Counted from the stretch's first letter, positions 16,111-25,502 are shown. The stretch: DNA of 64,000 bases from Paraburkholderia monticola (GCF_001580545.1 NZ_LRBG01000038.1:372001-436000), one strand, 5' to 3'. The notes: generated from the letters alone by a model not told the origin. A program made the numbers and translations.

Positions 16111-17352
16111 ATGCAAAACAGGCTGGACGCCGACGCAACGAATTCCGGCGACGCGGCGCGCGAGCTTGCGCGCGCGAAACGCGCGGTGCTCGTGATCGCG
16201 ATTGCGCAATTGCTCGGTACGTCGTTGTGGTTCAGCGCGAACGGCGCGATGCGCGATCTGCAGGTCGCGTGGCATCTAAGCGCATCCGACATCGGCTGGC
16301 TGACGAATGCCGTGCAGGCCGGCTTTATCGTCGGGACCTTGCTGTCGGCGATCACCGGACTCGCGGATCGCGTGTCGGCGAGCAAGGTGTTCGCTGTCTG
16401 CGGCGTGCTCGGCGCGCTCTTGAATGCGCTGTTCGCGCTGTGCAGCAGCGGCCTTGCGTCCGCGCTCGTGTTCCGCTTTGGCGTGGGCGTTGCGCTCGCG
16501 GGCATCTATCCGCTCGGCATGAAACTGCTCGTCACGTGGGACCCGCGCCGCGCCGCGCAGACGCTCGCGCTGCTCGTCGCGATGCTGACGCTCGGGACGG
16601 CGTCGGTGCATGCGATTCGCGCGTTGCTGTCGGGCGTGCCGTGGCAAACCGTGGTGCTGACTTCATCGGGGCTCGCGGTGATCGGCGCGGTGCTGGTGTT
16701 CGTGCTCGGCGAGGGGCCGCACGCGCGGCGCGCCGGCAACCGCCGTTTCGGCTTGTCGGCCGGCGTGGGGCAGGTGGTGCGCATCAGCGAGTTTCGCTCG
16801 GCCGCGCTGGGCTATTTCGGTCACATGTGGGAGTTGTACGCGTTCTGGACGCTGACTCCGCTCCTCGTGCAGCGCGCGTTCGCGAGCGGCGCACCGGCCA
16901 CGCCAGGCACCGTCGCGTTGTGGTCGTTCCTGATCATCGCGATCGGTGCGCTCGGCTGTCTGTTCGGCGGCAGGCTCAGCAAGTCGGTCGGCAGCGCGCG
17001 TACCGCCGCGCTGGCGCTGACGATATCGGGCACCCTGTGCGCCATTTATCCGCTGACCACCGCGCTCGGCACCGCCGCGCAGCTCGCGTTGCTGCTCGTG
17101 TGGGGCATCAGCGTGATCGCCGATTCGCCGCAGTTTTCGGCGCTGTCCGTGAAGGCCTGTCCGGCCGACAAGATCGGCGGCGCGTTGACGCTGCAGAACA
17201 GCTTCGGCTTCTTCCTGTCCGCCTGCTCGATCCTGTGGTCGACCAGCGTCTTTCATGCGCTCGACGTGCGCGTCGCGTGGCTGCTGTTGCCTGGGCCGAT
17301 CATCGGCTTGATCGCGATGACGCCGCTATTGCGCAAGCAGCCGCGCTGGTGA
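16111..17352 (+). CDS. MFS transporter
   Basis: A 413-residue carrier with about 12 helices. The start ATG at 16111 has a strong site (ggaggag) seven bases upstream; earlier in-frame starts have none. Helix 1 carries LLGTSLWFSANGA, and the loop between halves is basic (GPHARRAGNRR). It resembles CynX/NarK-type or drug-export MFS proteins, but no substrate can be named. It ends 13 bases from the convergent DUF305 gene with no terminator visible between them. Confidence 0.8.
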   Translation: MQNRLDADATNSGDAARELARAKRAVLVIAIAQLLGTSLWFSANGAMRDLQVAWHLSASDIGWLTNAVQAGFIVGTLLSAITGLADRVSASKVFAVCGVLGALLNALFALCSSGLASALVFRFGVGVALAGIYPLGMKLLVTWDPRRAAQTLALLVAMLTLGTASVHAIRALLSGVPWQTVVLTSSGLAVIGAVLVFVLGEGPHARRAGNRRFGLSAGVGQVVRISEFRSAALGYFGHMWELYAFWTLTPLLVQRAFASGAPATPGTVALWSFLIIAIGALGCLFGGRLSKSVGSARTAALALTISGTLCAIYPLTTALGTAAQLALLLVWGISVIADSPQFSALSVKACPADKIGGALTLQNSFGFFLSACSILWSTSVFHALDVRVAWLLLPGPIIGLIAMTPLLRKQPRW

Positions 17353-17365
17353 TGCCAGCAGTGCG

Positions 17366-17761
17366 TTACTTGCCGCCGTGCTTGTCCTGCCAGCGCTGCA
17401 TGAACGCGATCTCATCGTGCTGCGCCTTGATGATGTTGCGCGCGAGCCGCTTGATCTCCGGGTCCTTGCCGTATTTCAACTCTGCCTGGGCCATCTCGAT
17501 CGCACCCTGATGATGCGGGATCATGTGCGCGACGAAATCCCTGTCGGCGTCGCCGGTGTATTCGGGGGCGCTCATGTCGTGCATCATGCGCGCGTCGGCG
17601 GCCTTGAAGGCTTCCGTCGATGCGTCCGCGTCCGTATGCGCCGAACCCGACATGTCCATGCCGGGCATCGCCTGATGTTGCGCGTGAGCGGGCAGCGCCG
17701 CCGCCGCGAAGGCAAAACCGCCGAACACACAAAGAGCGCGCAACGCGCGAAGGTTTTTCAT
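17366..17761 (-). CDS. DUF305 periplasmic protein
   Basis: A 131-residue secreted protein. A signal peptide of about 27 residues ends in PAHAQ. The mature part begins with a His/Met-rich segment (HQAMPGMDM) and carries the DUF305 core DRDFVAHMIPHHQGAIEMA. These ferritin-like small proteins are often found with copper or heavy-metal genes, and the His/Met-rich start fits metal contact, but no metal resistance genes are adjacent. A metal-related role is inference. Confidence 0.85.
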   Translation of the reverse strand: MKNLRALRALCVFGGFAFAAAALPAHAQHQAMPGMDMSGSAHTDADASTEAFKAADARMMHDMSAPEYTGDADRDFVAHMIPHHQGAIEMAQAELKYGKDPEIKRLARNIIKAQHDEIAFMQRWQDKHGGK

Positions 17762-17975
17762 TTTGGTTTTCCGTTGATGAAGAGAGTGCCCGATTCGACT
17801 GGCGCGATTCTAACGGGCGCAGAACGAGTACGTCACGGGCACGTCGAACATCGTGGAGCTTCCTACCGTGGTAAGGTCAAGCGAATCCAGACCGATCGCG
17901 CGCCTATAATGAAACGCGACCGGATCACTGATCCCGCATCCTCATCAGCATCACTTACGCAACGAGGCTGACAGC

Positions 17976-18290
17976 ATGTACATCGCGATGAATCGCTTCA
18001 AAGTGGCGCCCGGCTCCGAGGCCGCCTTCGAACATCTGTGGACCACCCGCGACACCCATCTGAAAGAGGTGCCGGGCTTCGTCGAATTTCATTTGCTGAA
18101 GGGACCGCGCAAAGACGATCACGTGCTCTATTCGAGTCATACGATCTGGCGTGACTATGCCTCGTTCGAAGCGTGGACGAAGTCCGACGCGTTTCGCGCC
18201 GCCCATCGCAGCGCCGGCAACGAAAACCGCGTGCTGTATCTCGGTCACCCCGAATTCGAAGGCTTCGAAGTCATCCAGACCGTCAAATAG
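17976..18290 (+). CDS. ABM-domain monooxygenase family protein
   Basis: A 104-residue protein of the antibiotic biosynthesis monooxygenase fold, a dimeric alpha/beta barrel. Start MYIAMNRFKVAPG and the segment VPGFVEFHLLKG are typical of the HmoA/HmoB-like group annotated as heme-degrading monooxygenases. It is followed 22 bases later by an MDR oxidoreductase, so the pair probably shares a transcript. Heme breakdown is one possibility; quinone or polyketide oxidation is the other. No heme uptake genes are nearby. Confidence 0.75.
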   Translation: MYIAMNRFKVAPGSEAAFEHLWTTRDTHLKEVPGFVEFHLLKGPRKDDHVLYSSHTIWRDYASFEAWTKSDAFRAAHRSAGNENRVLYLGHPEFEGFEVIQTVK

Positions 18291-18312
18291 CCATTCACCA
18301 GGGAACGAAAAC

Positions 18313-19320
18313 ATGAAAGCAGTCAGAATCGGTTCGCCCGCCACCGTCGACAGTTTGCAGGTCGTCGATCTCGCCGATCCCGGTCAGCCCGCTGCCGGGC
18401 AGGTTCGCGTGCGCATTCATGCGAGCTCGCTGAATTACCACGACTACGGCGTCGTTAGCGGCAATCTGCCCGCCGAAGCGGGCCGCATCCCGATGGCCGA
18501 TGGTGCGGGCGTCGTCGAGGCAGTCGGCGCGGGCGTGCGCGAATTCAAGGCCGGCGATCACGTCGTGTCGTGCTTCTTCCCGCTGTGGGAAAACGGCTCG
18601 CCCGCGATCGGCGATTTTTCGACCACCCCCGGCGACGGCGTCGACGGCTACGCGCGCGAAGTCGTCGTGCTGCCGAGCCACTACTTCACGCATGCGCCGG
18701 CCGGCTACAGCCACGCCGAAGCGGCGACGCTGACCACGGCCGGCTTGACCGCGTGGCGTGCGCTCGTCGTCGATGGTCAGTTGAAGGCGGGCAGCACGGT
18801 ACTCGTGCTCGGTACCGGCGGCGTGTCGATCTTCGGTCTGCAGATGGCGAAGGCGATGGGAGCGTCGGTGATCGCGACGTCGTCGTCGGACGCGAAGCTC
18901 GCGAAGCTGCGCGAACTCGGCGCCGACCATACGATCAACTATCGCGACAATCCCGAGTGGGGCAAAGAGGTGCGTCGCCTTACCAACGGGCGCGGCGTCG
19001 ATCATGTGATCGAAGTGGGCGGTCCCGGCACCTTGCCGCAGTCGATCACCGCTTGCCGCATCGGCGGGCATATCGCGCTGATCGGCGTGCTGACCGGCCG
19101 CGCCGGTCCGGTGCCGACCGCGCATCTGATGGCGCGGCAGCAGCGGCTGCAAGGGCTGATCGTCGGCAGCCGGCAGGATCAGATCGACATGGTGCGCGCG
19201 TTGGAGACGACCGGCATCAAGCCCGTGATCGACAGCACGTTCGCGCTGGACAAGCTCGCCGATGCGTTCCGGCACGAGGCATCGGGCGCGCACTTCGGCA
19301 AGATTTGCGTGGCGATCTGA
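18313..19320 (+). CDS. Zinc-independent MDR alcohol dehydrogenase / quinone oxidoreductase-like
   Basis: A 335-residue medium-chain dehydrogenase/reductase. The N-terminal GroES-like domain has LNYHDYGVVSG where zinc enzymes carry the catalytic cysteine, so it lacks the catalytic zinc site. The coenzyme domain has VLVLGTGGVSIFG. The start at ATG 18313 fits MKAVRIG, typical of the family. It probably reduces a quinone or enone with NADPH. It follows the ABM gene closely and converges with the ABC gene, with 16 bases between stops. Confidence 0.8.
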   Translation: MKAVRIGSPATVDSLQVVDLADPGQPAAGQVRVRIHASSLNYHDYGVVSGNLPAEAGRIPMADGAGVVEAVGAGVREFKAGDHVVSCFFPLWENGSPAIGDFSTTPGDGVDGYAREVVVLPSHYFTHAPAGYSHAEAATLTTAGLTAWRALVVDGQLKAGSTVLVLGTGGVSIFGLQMAKAMGASVIATSSSDAKLAKLRELGADHTINYRDNPEWGKEVRRLTNGRGVDHVIEVGGPGTLPQSITACRIGGHIALIGVLTGRAGPVPTAHLMARQQRLQGLIVGSRQDQIDMVRALETTGIKPVIDSTFALDKLADAFRHEASGAHFGKICVAI

Positions 19321-19336
19321 AGCGTGGGGATCTAAG

Positions 19337-19960
19337 TCAGGCGCTTCTCGCAAGGTCGGCGAAACAGATACTCGTCGCCTCGCAGGCCTGCGTGAATCCT
19401 TCGTCGTAGCTCGTGAAAAACAGCGTGCGCGTTTTGCCGAGCGTTCTGAACAGCTCGGCGAGCACCGCGCGCGCGGACGCGTCGAGTCCGCCGGCCGGTT
19501 CGTCGGCGATTAGCACGCGGGTTTCACCGAGCGTGGCAGCCGTCAGAAACACCTTCTTGCGGCTGCCGTACGACATCTGCTCGAAACGCTTGTCCAGATG
19601 CGGCGCCAGGCCGAAGCGTTCGGCGAGCGCGAGCACGTCGTCGGTCAGCGCGGTTCGTCGCGCCGATGCGACCTGTTGCAGATACTCGCGGCCGGTCTGA
19701 TCCGGCCAGTTCATGCTGTCTTCCGGCACATACGTGAGCACCGCTTGCGCCGCATGCGGGGCGGCACGCAGTGAATGGCCGCCGAGCCATATGTCGCCGG
19801 TATCGGCTTCGAGCGCGCCGGCGAGGATGCCGAGCAGCGTCGATTTCCCGCTGCCGGATTCATCGTTTAACGCGACGCATCCGCACGTCGCGTCGAAGTG
19901 CAGTCCTTCGAACAGGACGCGGTCGCTATAGCGTTTGCTGAGGTTGTCGAATCGAAGCAT
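19337..19960 (-). CDS. Orphan ABC-type ATPase with altered motifs
   Basis: A 207-residue ATP-binding cassette protein. Walker A reads NDESGSGKST, with Asp33 in place of the first conserved glycine. The Q-loop glutamine is replaced by Glu80 (YVPEDS). The signature is MSYGSRKK at 129-136, and Walker B is VLIADEPAGGLD. No permease or substrate-binding gene is adjacent on either side. It is closest to small CcmA/ABC-2-type ATPases. It may pair with a permease elsewhere or act as a non-transport ABC protein; the deviations suggest altered ATP turnover. Confidence 0.75.
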   Translation of the reverse strand: MLRFDNLSKRYSDRVLFEGLHFDATCGCVALNDESGSGKSTLLGILAGALEADTGDIWLGGHSLRAAPHAAQAVLTYVPEDSMNWPDQTGREYLQQVASARRTALTDDVLALAERFGLAPHLDKRFEQMSYGSRKKVFLTAATLGETRVLIADEPAGGLDASARAVLAELFRTLGKTRTLFFTSYDEGFTQACEATSICFADLARSA

Positions 19961-20090
19961 CGTGTAGCGTGCAAAAGACGATAGGAACGCGGCGCAAGAT
20001 TGCCCCGCGTCTCTTATATGCCGTGCGAGAAATCTTCAGCACGGCAATTTGGCGCCAGTGTAGCAGCGCGCGCCGGCTCCTTTTACGCCG

Positions 20091-20939
20091 TTACGCCGAC
20101 GGCGCCGTCTCCAGCAAAAACTCCACCATCCGGTCGCACACGCGCTCGAACATCTGCGTGCCCGTCACGGTCGGGCAGCCGCGCGCGCGTGCCGCTTCGA
20201 TCAGCGGCGTGAGCGGCGGCTTCGTCACGACGTCGCCGACAAAGGTCGTTGCGGCCAGGCGCGCGACGTCGACCGGCAACGGATCGCCCGCGCGCATGCC
20301 GAGCGGCGACGCGTTGACGACCACATCGTACGTACTCAAATCGGGTTCGGCCGCGACCCCGCGCGCGTTGCCGCGGCCGAGCGCATTGAGCCGCCCGGTC
20401 AGCGAGCCGGTGCGGTCGACGTCGTTGTCGCGCACATCGAGCGAGCCGACCCCGCGCTGAATCAGCGCATGACCGATCGCCGAGCCCGCGCCGCCCGCGC
20501 CGACCAGCAGCGCGCGTTTGCCCTGTAGCTCGCAGCCCGCGGCCACGAGGGCCGCGACAAATCCCGTGCCGTCGAACATGCCGCCATGCCAGCCGCCGTC
20601 GGCGTTGCGCCGCAGCGTGTTGACCGCGCCGAGGAACGCGGCTTCCTCGGCGAGGGTCGCGCAATAACTCGCGGCGCTGAATTTGTGCGGCACGGTGATG
20701 ATCACGCCGTCGACGTTGCGCATCGGCGCGATGCCGGCGAAGAACGCAGGCAGATCGGCGGGCGCGACGTGCGCGGGCACCACCAGCGCGTCGCGGCCTG
20801 CCGCGCGCAACGCGGCGGTCACGCCCGACGGCGAACGCACCTGCGCAATCGGATCGCCGACGATGAAATAAACGCGCGTCGCGCCGCTCAGACCCGCGTC
20901 GAGCGATGCCGCGAACGAAGGGTTTTCAGCCTGCTGCAT
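20091..20939 (-). CDS. Shikimate dehydrogenase-like (AroE-family) oxidoreductase, probably catabolic
   Basis: A 282-residue AroE-fold dehydrogenase. The catalytic Lys86 (VPHK), Asn107 (VNT) and Asp123 are kept, and the coenzyme loop is VGAGGAGSA. Two substrate-side motifs differ: the SxS pair reads QVRSP (Val34 for the first serine), and the NTD triplet reads MFD. Acidic residues after the second coenzyme strand (VRDND) favour NAD over NADP. It has a strong site (caggag) and is divergent from the flavoprotein operon, sharing its operator region. It probably oxidises a ring hydroxyl of an acid other than shikimate. Confidence 0.82.
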   Translation of the reverse strand: MQQAENPSFAASLDAGLSGATRVYFIVGDPIAQVRSPSGVTAALRAAGRDALVVPAHVAPADLPAFFAGIAPMRNVDGVIITVPHKFSAASYCATLAEEAAFLGAVNTLRRNADGGWHGGMFDGTGFVAALVAAGCELQGKRALLVGAGGAGSAIGHALIQRGVGSLDVRDNDVDRTGSLTGRLNALGRGNARGVAAEPDLSTYDVVVNASPLGMRAGDPLPVDVARLAATTFVGDVVTKPPLTPLIEAARARGCPTVTGTQMFERVCDRMVEFLLETAPSA

Positions 20940-21071
20940 GGTCGAATCTCCTGAAGTAGGTGCCCGTTTGCATCGTGCCCGATGCGGGGCGTGATGCGTG
21001 GCCTGTTGTGTTGCCCGATGTGTTGCCCGTTCCCAGGCGTGTGTTCAGAAAACTTTGCTTTTTTGTGATTG

Positions 21072-21086
21072 TGGAATAGTATTCCA
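21072..21086. promoter_or_regulatory. Perfect 15-bp palindrome, candidate IclR operator 1
   Basis: TGGAATAGTATTCCA is a perfect inverted repeat in the divergent gap between the AroE-like gene and the first flavoprotein gene. A near-identical copy lies at 23018 before the second flavoprotein gene. It overlaps a plausible -10 (TAGTAT at 21077-21082). The TGGAAT half resembles known IclR-family operators, and an IclR gene closes the cluster. Confidence 0.75.
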
Positions 21087-21172
21087 ATAACAAAGCAAAT
21101 TCTAGATCTTGCGAAAAATCCGGAACAGCCTCCCAAGCCGGACCGAACGCACGAGCACACAAGGAGCAGCAG

Positions 21173-22978
21173 ATGGTGGAGACACTGAGCGGTTTGCAGC
21201 AGAACGAGGCGTTCGACGTCGTGGTGATCGGCGCGGGCGGGGCGGGCATGTCGGCAGCGCTGTTCGCGGCGATCGACGGTGCGCGCGTGCTGCTGGTCGA
21301 AAGCACCGAATATGTGGGCGGCACGACCGCGTACTCGGCCGGCACGACGTGGATACCGAACTCGTCGCACGGCCCGTCGATCAACCCCGACGACAGCAGC
21401 GCCAACGCCGAGGGCTTTCTGCGCCGCGCGGTCGGCGAGCGCAGCAGCGCAGCGTTGCGCCGCGCGTTCCTGCAGGCGGGCCCGCGGGCGGTCGCGCATC
21501 TCGAAGCGAATTCGGACGTCAAATACAGGGCGCGGCCGTTTCATCCGGACTATCTGTCGGAGCTCGAAGGCTCGACGCTGCGCGGCCGCGCGCTCGAACC
21601 GCTCGCCTTCGACGGCCGCCAGCTCGGCCGTCACTTCGCGCTGATCCGTCCGCCGATTCCCGAATTCACGGTGCTCGGCGGCATGATGGTCGATCGCGAC
21701 GACGTCGGGCATCTGCTGAACATGACGAAGTCGTTCAAGTCACTGCGCCATGCGGTCAAACTGCTCGCGCGGCATGCGCGCGCCCGCATCAGCTGGCCGC
21801 GCGGCACGCGCCTCGTGATGGGCAATGCGCTGATCGGCCGGCTGCTGCATTCGCTGCTCGCGCGCGACGTCACGGTGCTCGTGAGCACGAAGCTCGAAGC
21901 GTTGCGCACGAATGCGAGTCGCGCGATCGACGGCATCACGCTGAGCCAGAACGGGCAGCGTCGTCAAATCTCGGTCACAGGTGGCGTGATTCTCGCGAGC
22001 GGTGGTTTCAACCGGCATCCGCAGCGGCGTCGCGCGATGCTGCCGGGCGCGGACCCCGCGTGGTGCCCGGGTGCGCCGGGTCATACCGGCAGCGCGCAGG
22101 ATCTCGCGCTCGCGGCAGGCGCGCGCTATGGCGAAGGCGCACTCAGCAACGCGTTCTGGGCCCCGGTGTCGATTCGCAAGCGCGCGGACGGCACGACCGC
22201 GGTGTTCCCGCACTTCATCATGGATCGCGGCAAGCCCGGCATGATCGTCGTCAATAGCCAAGGGCGGCGCTTTCTCAACGAAAACACCTCGTACCACCTG
22301 TTCGGAATCGCGATGCAGGAAGCGCATCGCACGACGCCGTCGGTGCCCGCGTTTCTCGTCACCGACGCGGACGGCCTGCGCAAATACGGGCTCGGCATGG
22401 TGCGGCCGGGCGGCAAGGGCCTCGCGCCGTTTCTCGCCGACGGCTATCTGACGCAAGCCGCAACGCTCGACGAACTCGCGGCGAAGCTCGGCATCGACGC
22501 GGCCGGTCTCGCCGATAGCGTCGCGCGCATCAACGACTACGCGAAGACCGGCGTCGATCCGGACTTCCGTCGCGGCACGACCGACTATCAGCGCGCCAAC
22601 GGCGACGCCAACTGGCCGGGCCCGAACCCGTGCCTCGGTCCGATTGCACGCGGGCCCTTCTACGCGGTGCGACTCTATCCCGGCGATATCGGCGCGGCGA
22701 CCGGCCTCGTCAGCGATGACAACGCTCGCGTGCTGAACCGCGACGATCGGCCGATCGGCGGCCTGTACGCATGCGGCAACGACATGCAATCGGTGATGGG
22801 CGGCGTTTATCCGGCGCCCGGCATCACGCTGGGGCCGGGGCTCGCGTTCGCGTATCTGGCGGCGCGCGATGCGCTCGCACGCGCCAAAGCCGCGAGCGCC
22901 GGCGCGACGCACGCACAGCCTGCCACGGCGCCGGTTGCGCATGGAGCGACGCAGGCCGCCAACGAAAAGATCGCCTGA
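21173..22978 (+). CDS. KstD/fumarate-reductase-type FAD-dependent dehydrogenase 1
   Basis: A 601-residue flavoprotein with the N-terminal dinucleotide site VVIGAGGAGMSAA and the following GGTTAYSAGTTWIP, a pattern shared by 3-ketosteroid-1-dehydrogenases and related ring desaturases. The C-terminal part has GGVYPAPGITLGPGLAF, typical of the FAD-binding end. Such enzymes take two hydrogens from a carbon next to a ring ketone. A good site (aaggag) precedes the ATG. It is the first gene of the operon that reads through 27868, and is related to the next gene by duplication. Confidence 0.85.
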   Translation: MVETLSGLQQNEAFDVVVIGAGGAGMSAALFAAIDGARVLLVESTEYVGGTTAYSAGTTWIPNSSHGPSINPDDSSANAEGFLRRAVGERSSAALRRAFLQAGPRAVAHLEANSDVKYRARPFHPDYLSELEGSTLRGRALEPLAFDGRQLGRHFALIRPPIPEFTVLGGMMVDRDDVGHLLNMTKSFKSLRHAVKLLARHARARISWPRGTRLVMGNALIGRLLHSLLARDVTVLVSTKLEALRTNASRAIDGITLSQNGQRRQISVTGGVILASGGFNRHPQRRRAMLPGADPAWCPGAPGHTGSAQDLALAAGARYGEGALSNAFWAPVSIRKRADGTTAVFPHFIMDRGKPGMIVVNSQGRRFLNENTSYHLFGIAMQEAHRTTPSVPAFLVTDADGLRKYGLGMVRPGGKGLAPFLADGYLTQAATLDELAAKLGIDAAGLADSVARINDYAKTGVDPDFRRGTTDYQRANGDANWPGPNPCLGPIARGPFYAVRLYPGDIGAATGLVSDDNARVLNRDDRPIGGLYACGNDMQSVMGGVYPAPGITLGPGLAFAYLAARDALARAKAASAGATHAQPATAPVAHGATQAANEKIA

Positions 22979-23017
22979 CGGACCAGGGTGAGGCCGGATT
23001 TGAAAAGCGTTGTTTAG

Positions 23018-23032
23018 TGGAATAGTATTCAA
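23018..23032. promoter_or_regulatory. Candidate IclR operator 2
   Basis: TGGAATAGTATTCAA matches the 21072 palindrome at 14 of 15 positions. It lies in the 92-base gap between the two flavoprotein genes, 39 bases before the second start. This suggests a second promoter under the same regulator. Confidence 0.7.
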
Positions 23033-23070
23033 CAAATTCAGTTAACCCGGATTTCTAACCGACGAAGCGA

Positions 23071-24864
23071 ATGGCAATGAAGCGCGAACCGATTCTCGAA
23101 TGCGATGTGCTGGTGCTGGGTTCCGGCGCGGCTGGACTCTCTGCCGCGGTAACGGCCGCCACCCACGGTCTGCGCGTGGTGGTGGCGGAGAAGGCCGAGG
23201 TGTTCGGCGGCACGAGCGCATGGTCGGGCGGCTGGCTGTGGATTCCGCGCAATCCGCTCGCGACGCGCGCGGGGATCGTCGAGGAGTCCGACGCAGCGCG
23301 CACCTATCTGCGCAACGAACTCGGCGCGCACTACGATGCCGCGAAGGTCGATGCGCTGCTCGATCAGGGTCCGGAGATGATCGAATTCTTCGAGCGCGAG
23401 ACGGCGGTGCGTTTTATCGACGGCAATCGCATTCCCGACTTTCATACGACGCCCGGCGCGATGACGGGCGGCCGCTCGGTCTGCGCGATGCCGTTCGACG
23501 GCCGCGAGCTCGGTGCGCTGATCGACCGCTTGCGTGCTCCGCTCGACGTCGTGACGTTAAAGGGCATGGCGATCGCGTCGGGCCAGGATCTCGCGCATTT
23601 CTTCAACGCGACGCGCTCGCCGCGTTCGGCCATGTACGTGCTGCGCCGGCTCGCCGCGTTCGCCAGAGACAAGCTCCGCCATGGCCGGTCGATGCATCTG
23701 GTGAACGGCAACGCCCTGGTCGCGCGTCTGCTGAAGTCGGCGCATGACCGCGCGGTGGATCTGCGCACGAACGCCAAGGCGGTCGCGCTGCTGCGCGACG
23801 GCGACACCGCAACCGGCCGCATCGTCGGTGCGCGCGTCGAGATCGACGGTGTCGCTCACGAGGTGCGCGCGGCGCGTGGTGTCGTGCTCGCGTGCGGCGG
23901 CTATCCGCACGACCTCGCGCGCCGCGCCCAAACCTTCGCTTATACGCCGTCGGGGCGCGAGCACTGGTCCGCCGCGCCGCTCACCAATACCGGCGACGGC
24001 ATTCGTCTCGGCGAAGCGGTCGGCGCGCATTTCGACGCGTCGCTGGAAACGCCGGCGGCATGGGCGCCGGTCTCGCTGGTGCCGCGCAAACGAGGCGAGG
24101 CGGCAGTCGCGTTTCCGCATCTGATCGAGCGCGCGAAGCCGGGCGTGATCGCGGTCACGCGCGCGGGGCGGCGCTTCGTCAACGAGGCGTCGTCGTATCA
24201 CGACTTCATCAATGCGCTGATCGGCACGACGCCGGCGGGCGAGGAAGTCTGCGCATGGCTGATCTGCGATCACCGCTTCCAGCGCCGCTACGGGCTCGGC
24301 TTTTCGAAGCCGTTTCCGTTTCCGACCGGGCCGTATCGCCGTTCCGGCTATCTGCAACGCGCGGATAGCCTCGCCGAATTGGCGGTGCAATGCGGCATCG
24401 ATCCTGAAGGACTTCAAACGACGGTCACCGCCTACAACAGCTACGCGAAAGACGGCTTCGATCCGCAGTTCCACAAGGGCTCGACACCGTACAACCGCGT
24501 GCAGGGCGACGCACGGCATCAGCCGAACCCCTGCAACGCGCCGCTCGAACACGGTCCGTTCTATGCCGTGAAGCTGCTGCCCGGCAGTCTCGGCACGTTC
24601 GCGGGCCTCGCCACCGATGCCGCCGCGCGCGTGCTCGACGACGCGGGCCAGCCGGTGCCGGGTCTCTACGCCGTCGGCAACGACAGCGCGAGCATGATGG
24701 GCGGCTGCTATCCGAGCGGCGGCATCACGCTCGGACCCGCGATGACCTTCGGGTATCTGGCGGGACTGTCGCTAGCCGGTGCAAAGCAGGCCGATCGCGC
24801 GAGCTATACCGCGAGCGCCGAACCCATTCCGAATCCCTCCATTCCGTCACAAGGACGCATCTGA
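23071..24864 (+). CDS. KstD/fumarate-reductase-type FAD-dependent dehydrogenase 2
   Basis: A 597-residue paralogue of the previous flavoprotein. The FAD site is VLVLGSGAAGLSAAV, followed by GGTSAWSGGWLWIPRNPLA, and the C-terminus has GGCYPSGGITLGPAMTFGY. Related enzymes include KstD and 4-oxocyclohexanecarboxylate desaturases, which act in sequence to make a ring aromatic. Two such genes in a row suggest two successive desaturations. Its stop overlaps the NIPSNAP start by one base (TGATG). The start could be ATG 23071 or 23077. Confidence 0.85.
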   Translation: MAMKREPILECDVLVLGSGAAGLSAAVTAATHGLRVVVAEKAEVFGGTSAWSGGWLWIPRNPLATRAGIVEESDAARTYLRNELGAHYDAAKVDALLDQGPEMIEFFERETAVRFIDGNRIPDFHTTPGAMTGGRSVCAMPFDGRELGALIDRLRAPLDVVTLKGMAIASGQDLAHFFNATRSPRSAMYVLRRLAAFARDKLRHGRSMHLVNGNALVARLLKSAHDRAVDLRTNAKAVALLRDGDTATGRIVGARVEIDGVAHEVRAARGVVLACGGYPHDLARRAQTFAYTPSGREHWSAAPLTNTGDGIRLGEAVGAHFDASLETPAAWAPVSLVPRKRGEAAVAFPHLIERAKPGVIAVTRAGRRFVNEASSYHDFINALIGTTPAGEEVCAWLICDHRFQRRYGLGFSKPFPFPTGPYRRSGYLQRADSLAELAVQCGIDPEGLQTTVTAYNSYAKDGFDPQFHKGSTPYNRVQGDARHQPNPCNAPLEHGPFYAVKLLPGSLGTFAGLATDAAARVLDDAGQPVPGLYAVGNDSASMMGGCYPSGGITLGPAMTFGYLAGLSLAGAKQADRASYTASAEPIPNPSIPSQGRI

Positions 24865-25475
24865 TGACCCTCTACGACCTCGTCACGCTCAGCGTGAAAA
24901 TCGGCACCAACGCACAGGTGTTCGAAAGCATCCAGTCCCACCGCGACGCACCCGGTTCGAAGTTGCTCGGCTGCTGGTACTCCGATATCGGCACGCTCGG
25001 GCAAGTGCTCGTGCTGCGCGGCTTCGATTCCGAAGCGTCACTGATCGCCGAGCGCAAGCGTATGCTGCTCGAAGGCAATCCGTTCGGTTGCGGCGAATGC
25101 GTCACCGACGTGAAGATCGACAGCTATGCGCTGTTCCCGTTTCTGCCGCCGATCGAGCCGGCCGTGCACGGCGGCATCTACGAGATGCGCGTGTACGGCA
25201 CGAAGCTCGCGAGCCTGCAGCACACGATCGACGCCTGGGAAAAGGCGGTGCCCGAGCGCACCCGGCGCTCGCCGCTGGTCGGCGCGATGTATGCGCTCGA
25301 CGGCGCCGTGCCGCGTTTCCTGAACATCTGGCCGTATGCGAGCGTCGATGAACGTTCGCGGATTCGCGCCGAGGCGGTGAAGGACGGCATCTGGCCGCCG
25401 AAGGGCGGGCCGGCCCATCTGACGACGATGGAGTCGACGATCTGTGTGCCGGCGCCGTTCTCGCCGCTGCGCTGA
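24864..25475 (+). CDS. NIPSNAP-family protein
   Basis: A 203-residue protein made of two repeats of the NIPSNAP/dimeric alpha-beta barrel fold. The second repeat starts at about residue 105 with GGIYEMRVYGTKL and ends with EAVKDGIWPP, typical of bacterial members. Its biochemical role is not established in general. In this cluster it is coupled to the flavoprotein by a one-base overlap and precedes the TIM-barrel gene by 27 bases. It may stabilise or isomerise a reactive ring intermediate, which is inference. Confidence 0.78.
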   Translation: MTLYDLVTLSVKIGTNAQVFESIQSHRDAPGSKLLGCWYSDIGTLGQVLVLRGFDSEASLIAERKRMLLEGNPFGCGECVTDVKIDSYALFPFLPPIEPAVHGGIYEMRVYGTKLASLQHTIDAWEKAVPERTRRSPLVGAMYALDGAVPRFLNIWPYASVDERSRIRAEAVKDGIWPPKGGPAHLTTMESTICVPAPFSPLR

Positions 25476-25502
25476 GCGCAATAACGAACTCCAGGAGACG
25501 AC

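Noticed and set aside
20091..20939. Biosynthetic shikimate dehydrogenase aroE
   Set aside because: Substrate motifs differ and the context is catabolic, so the gene symbol was withheld.
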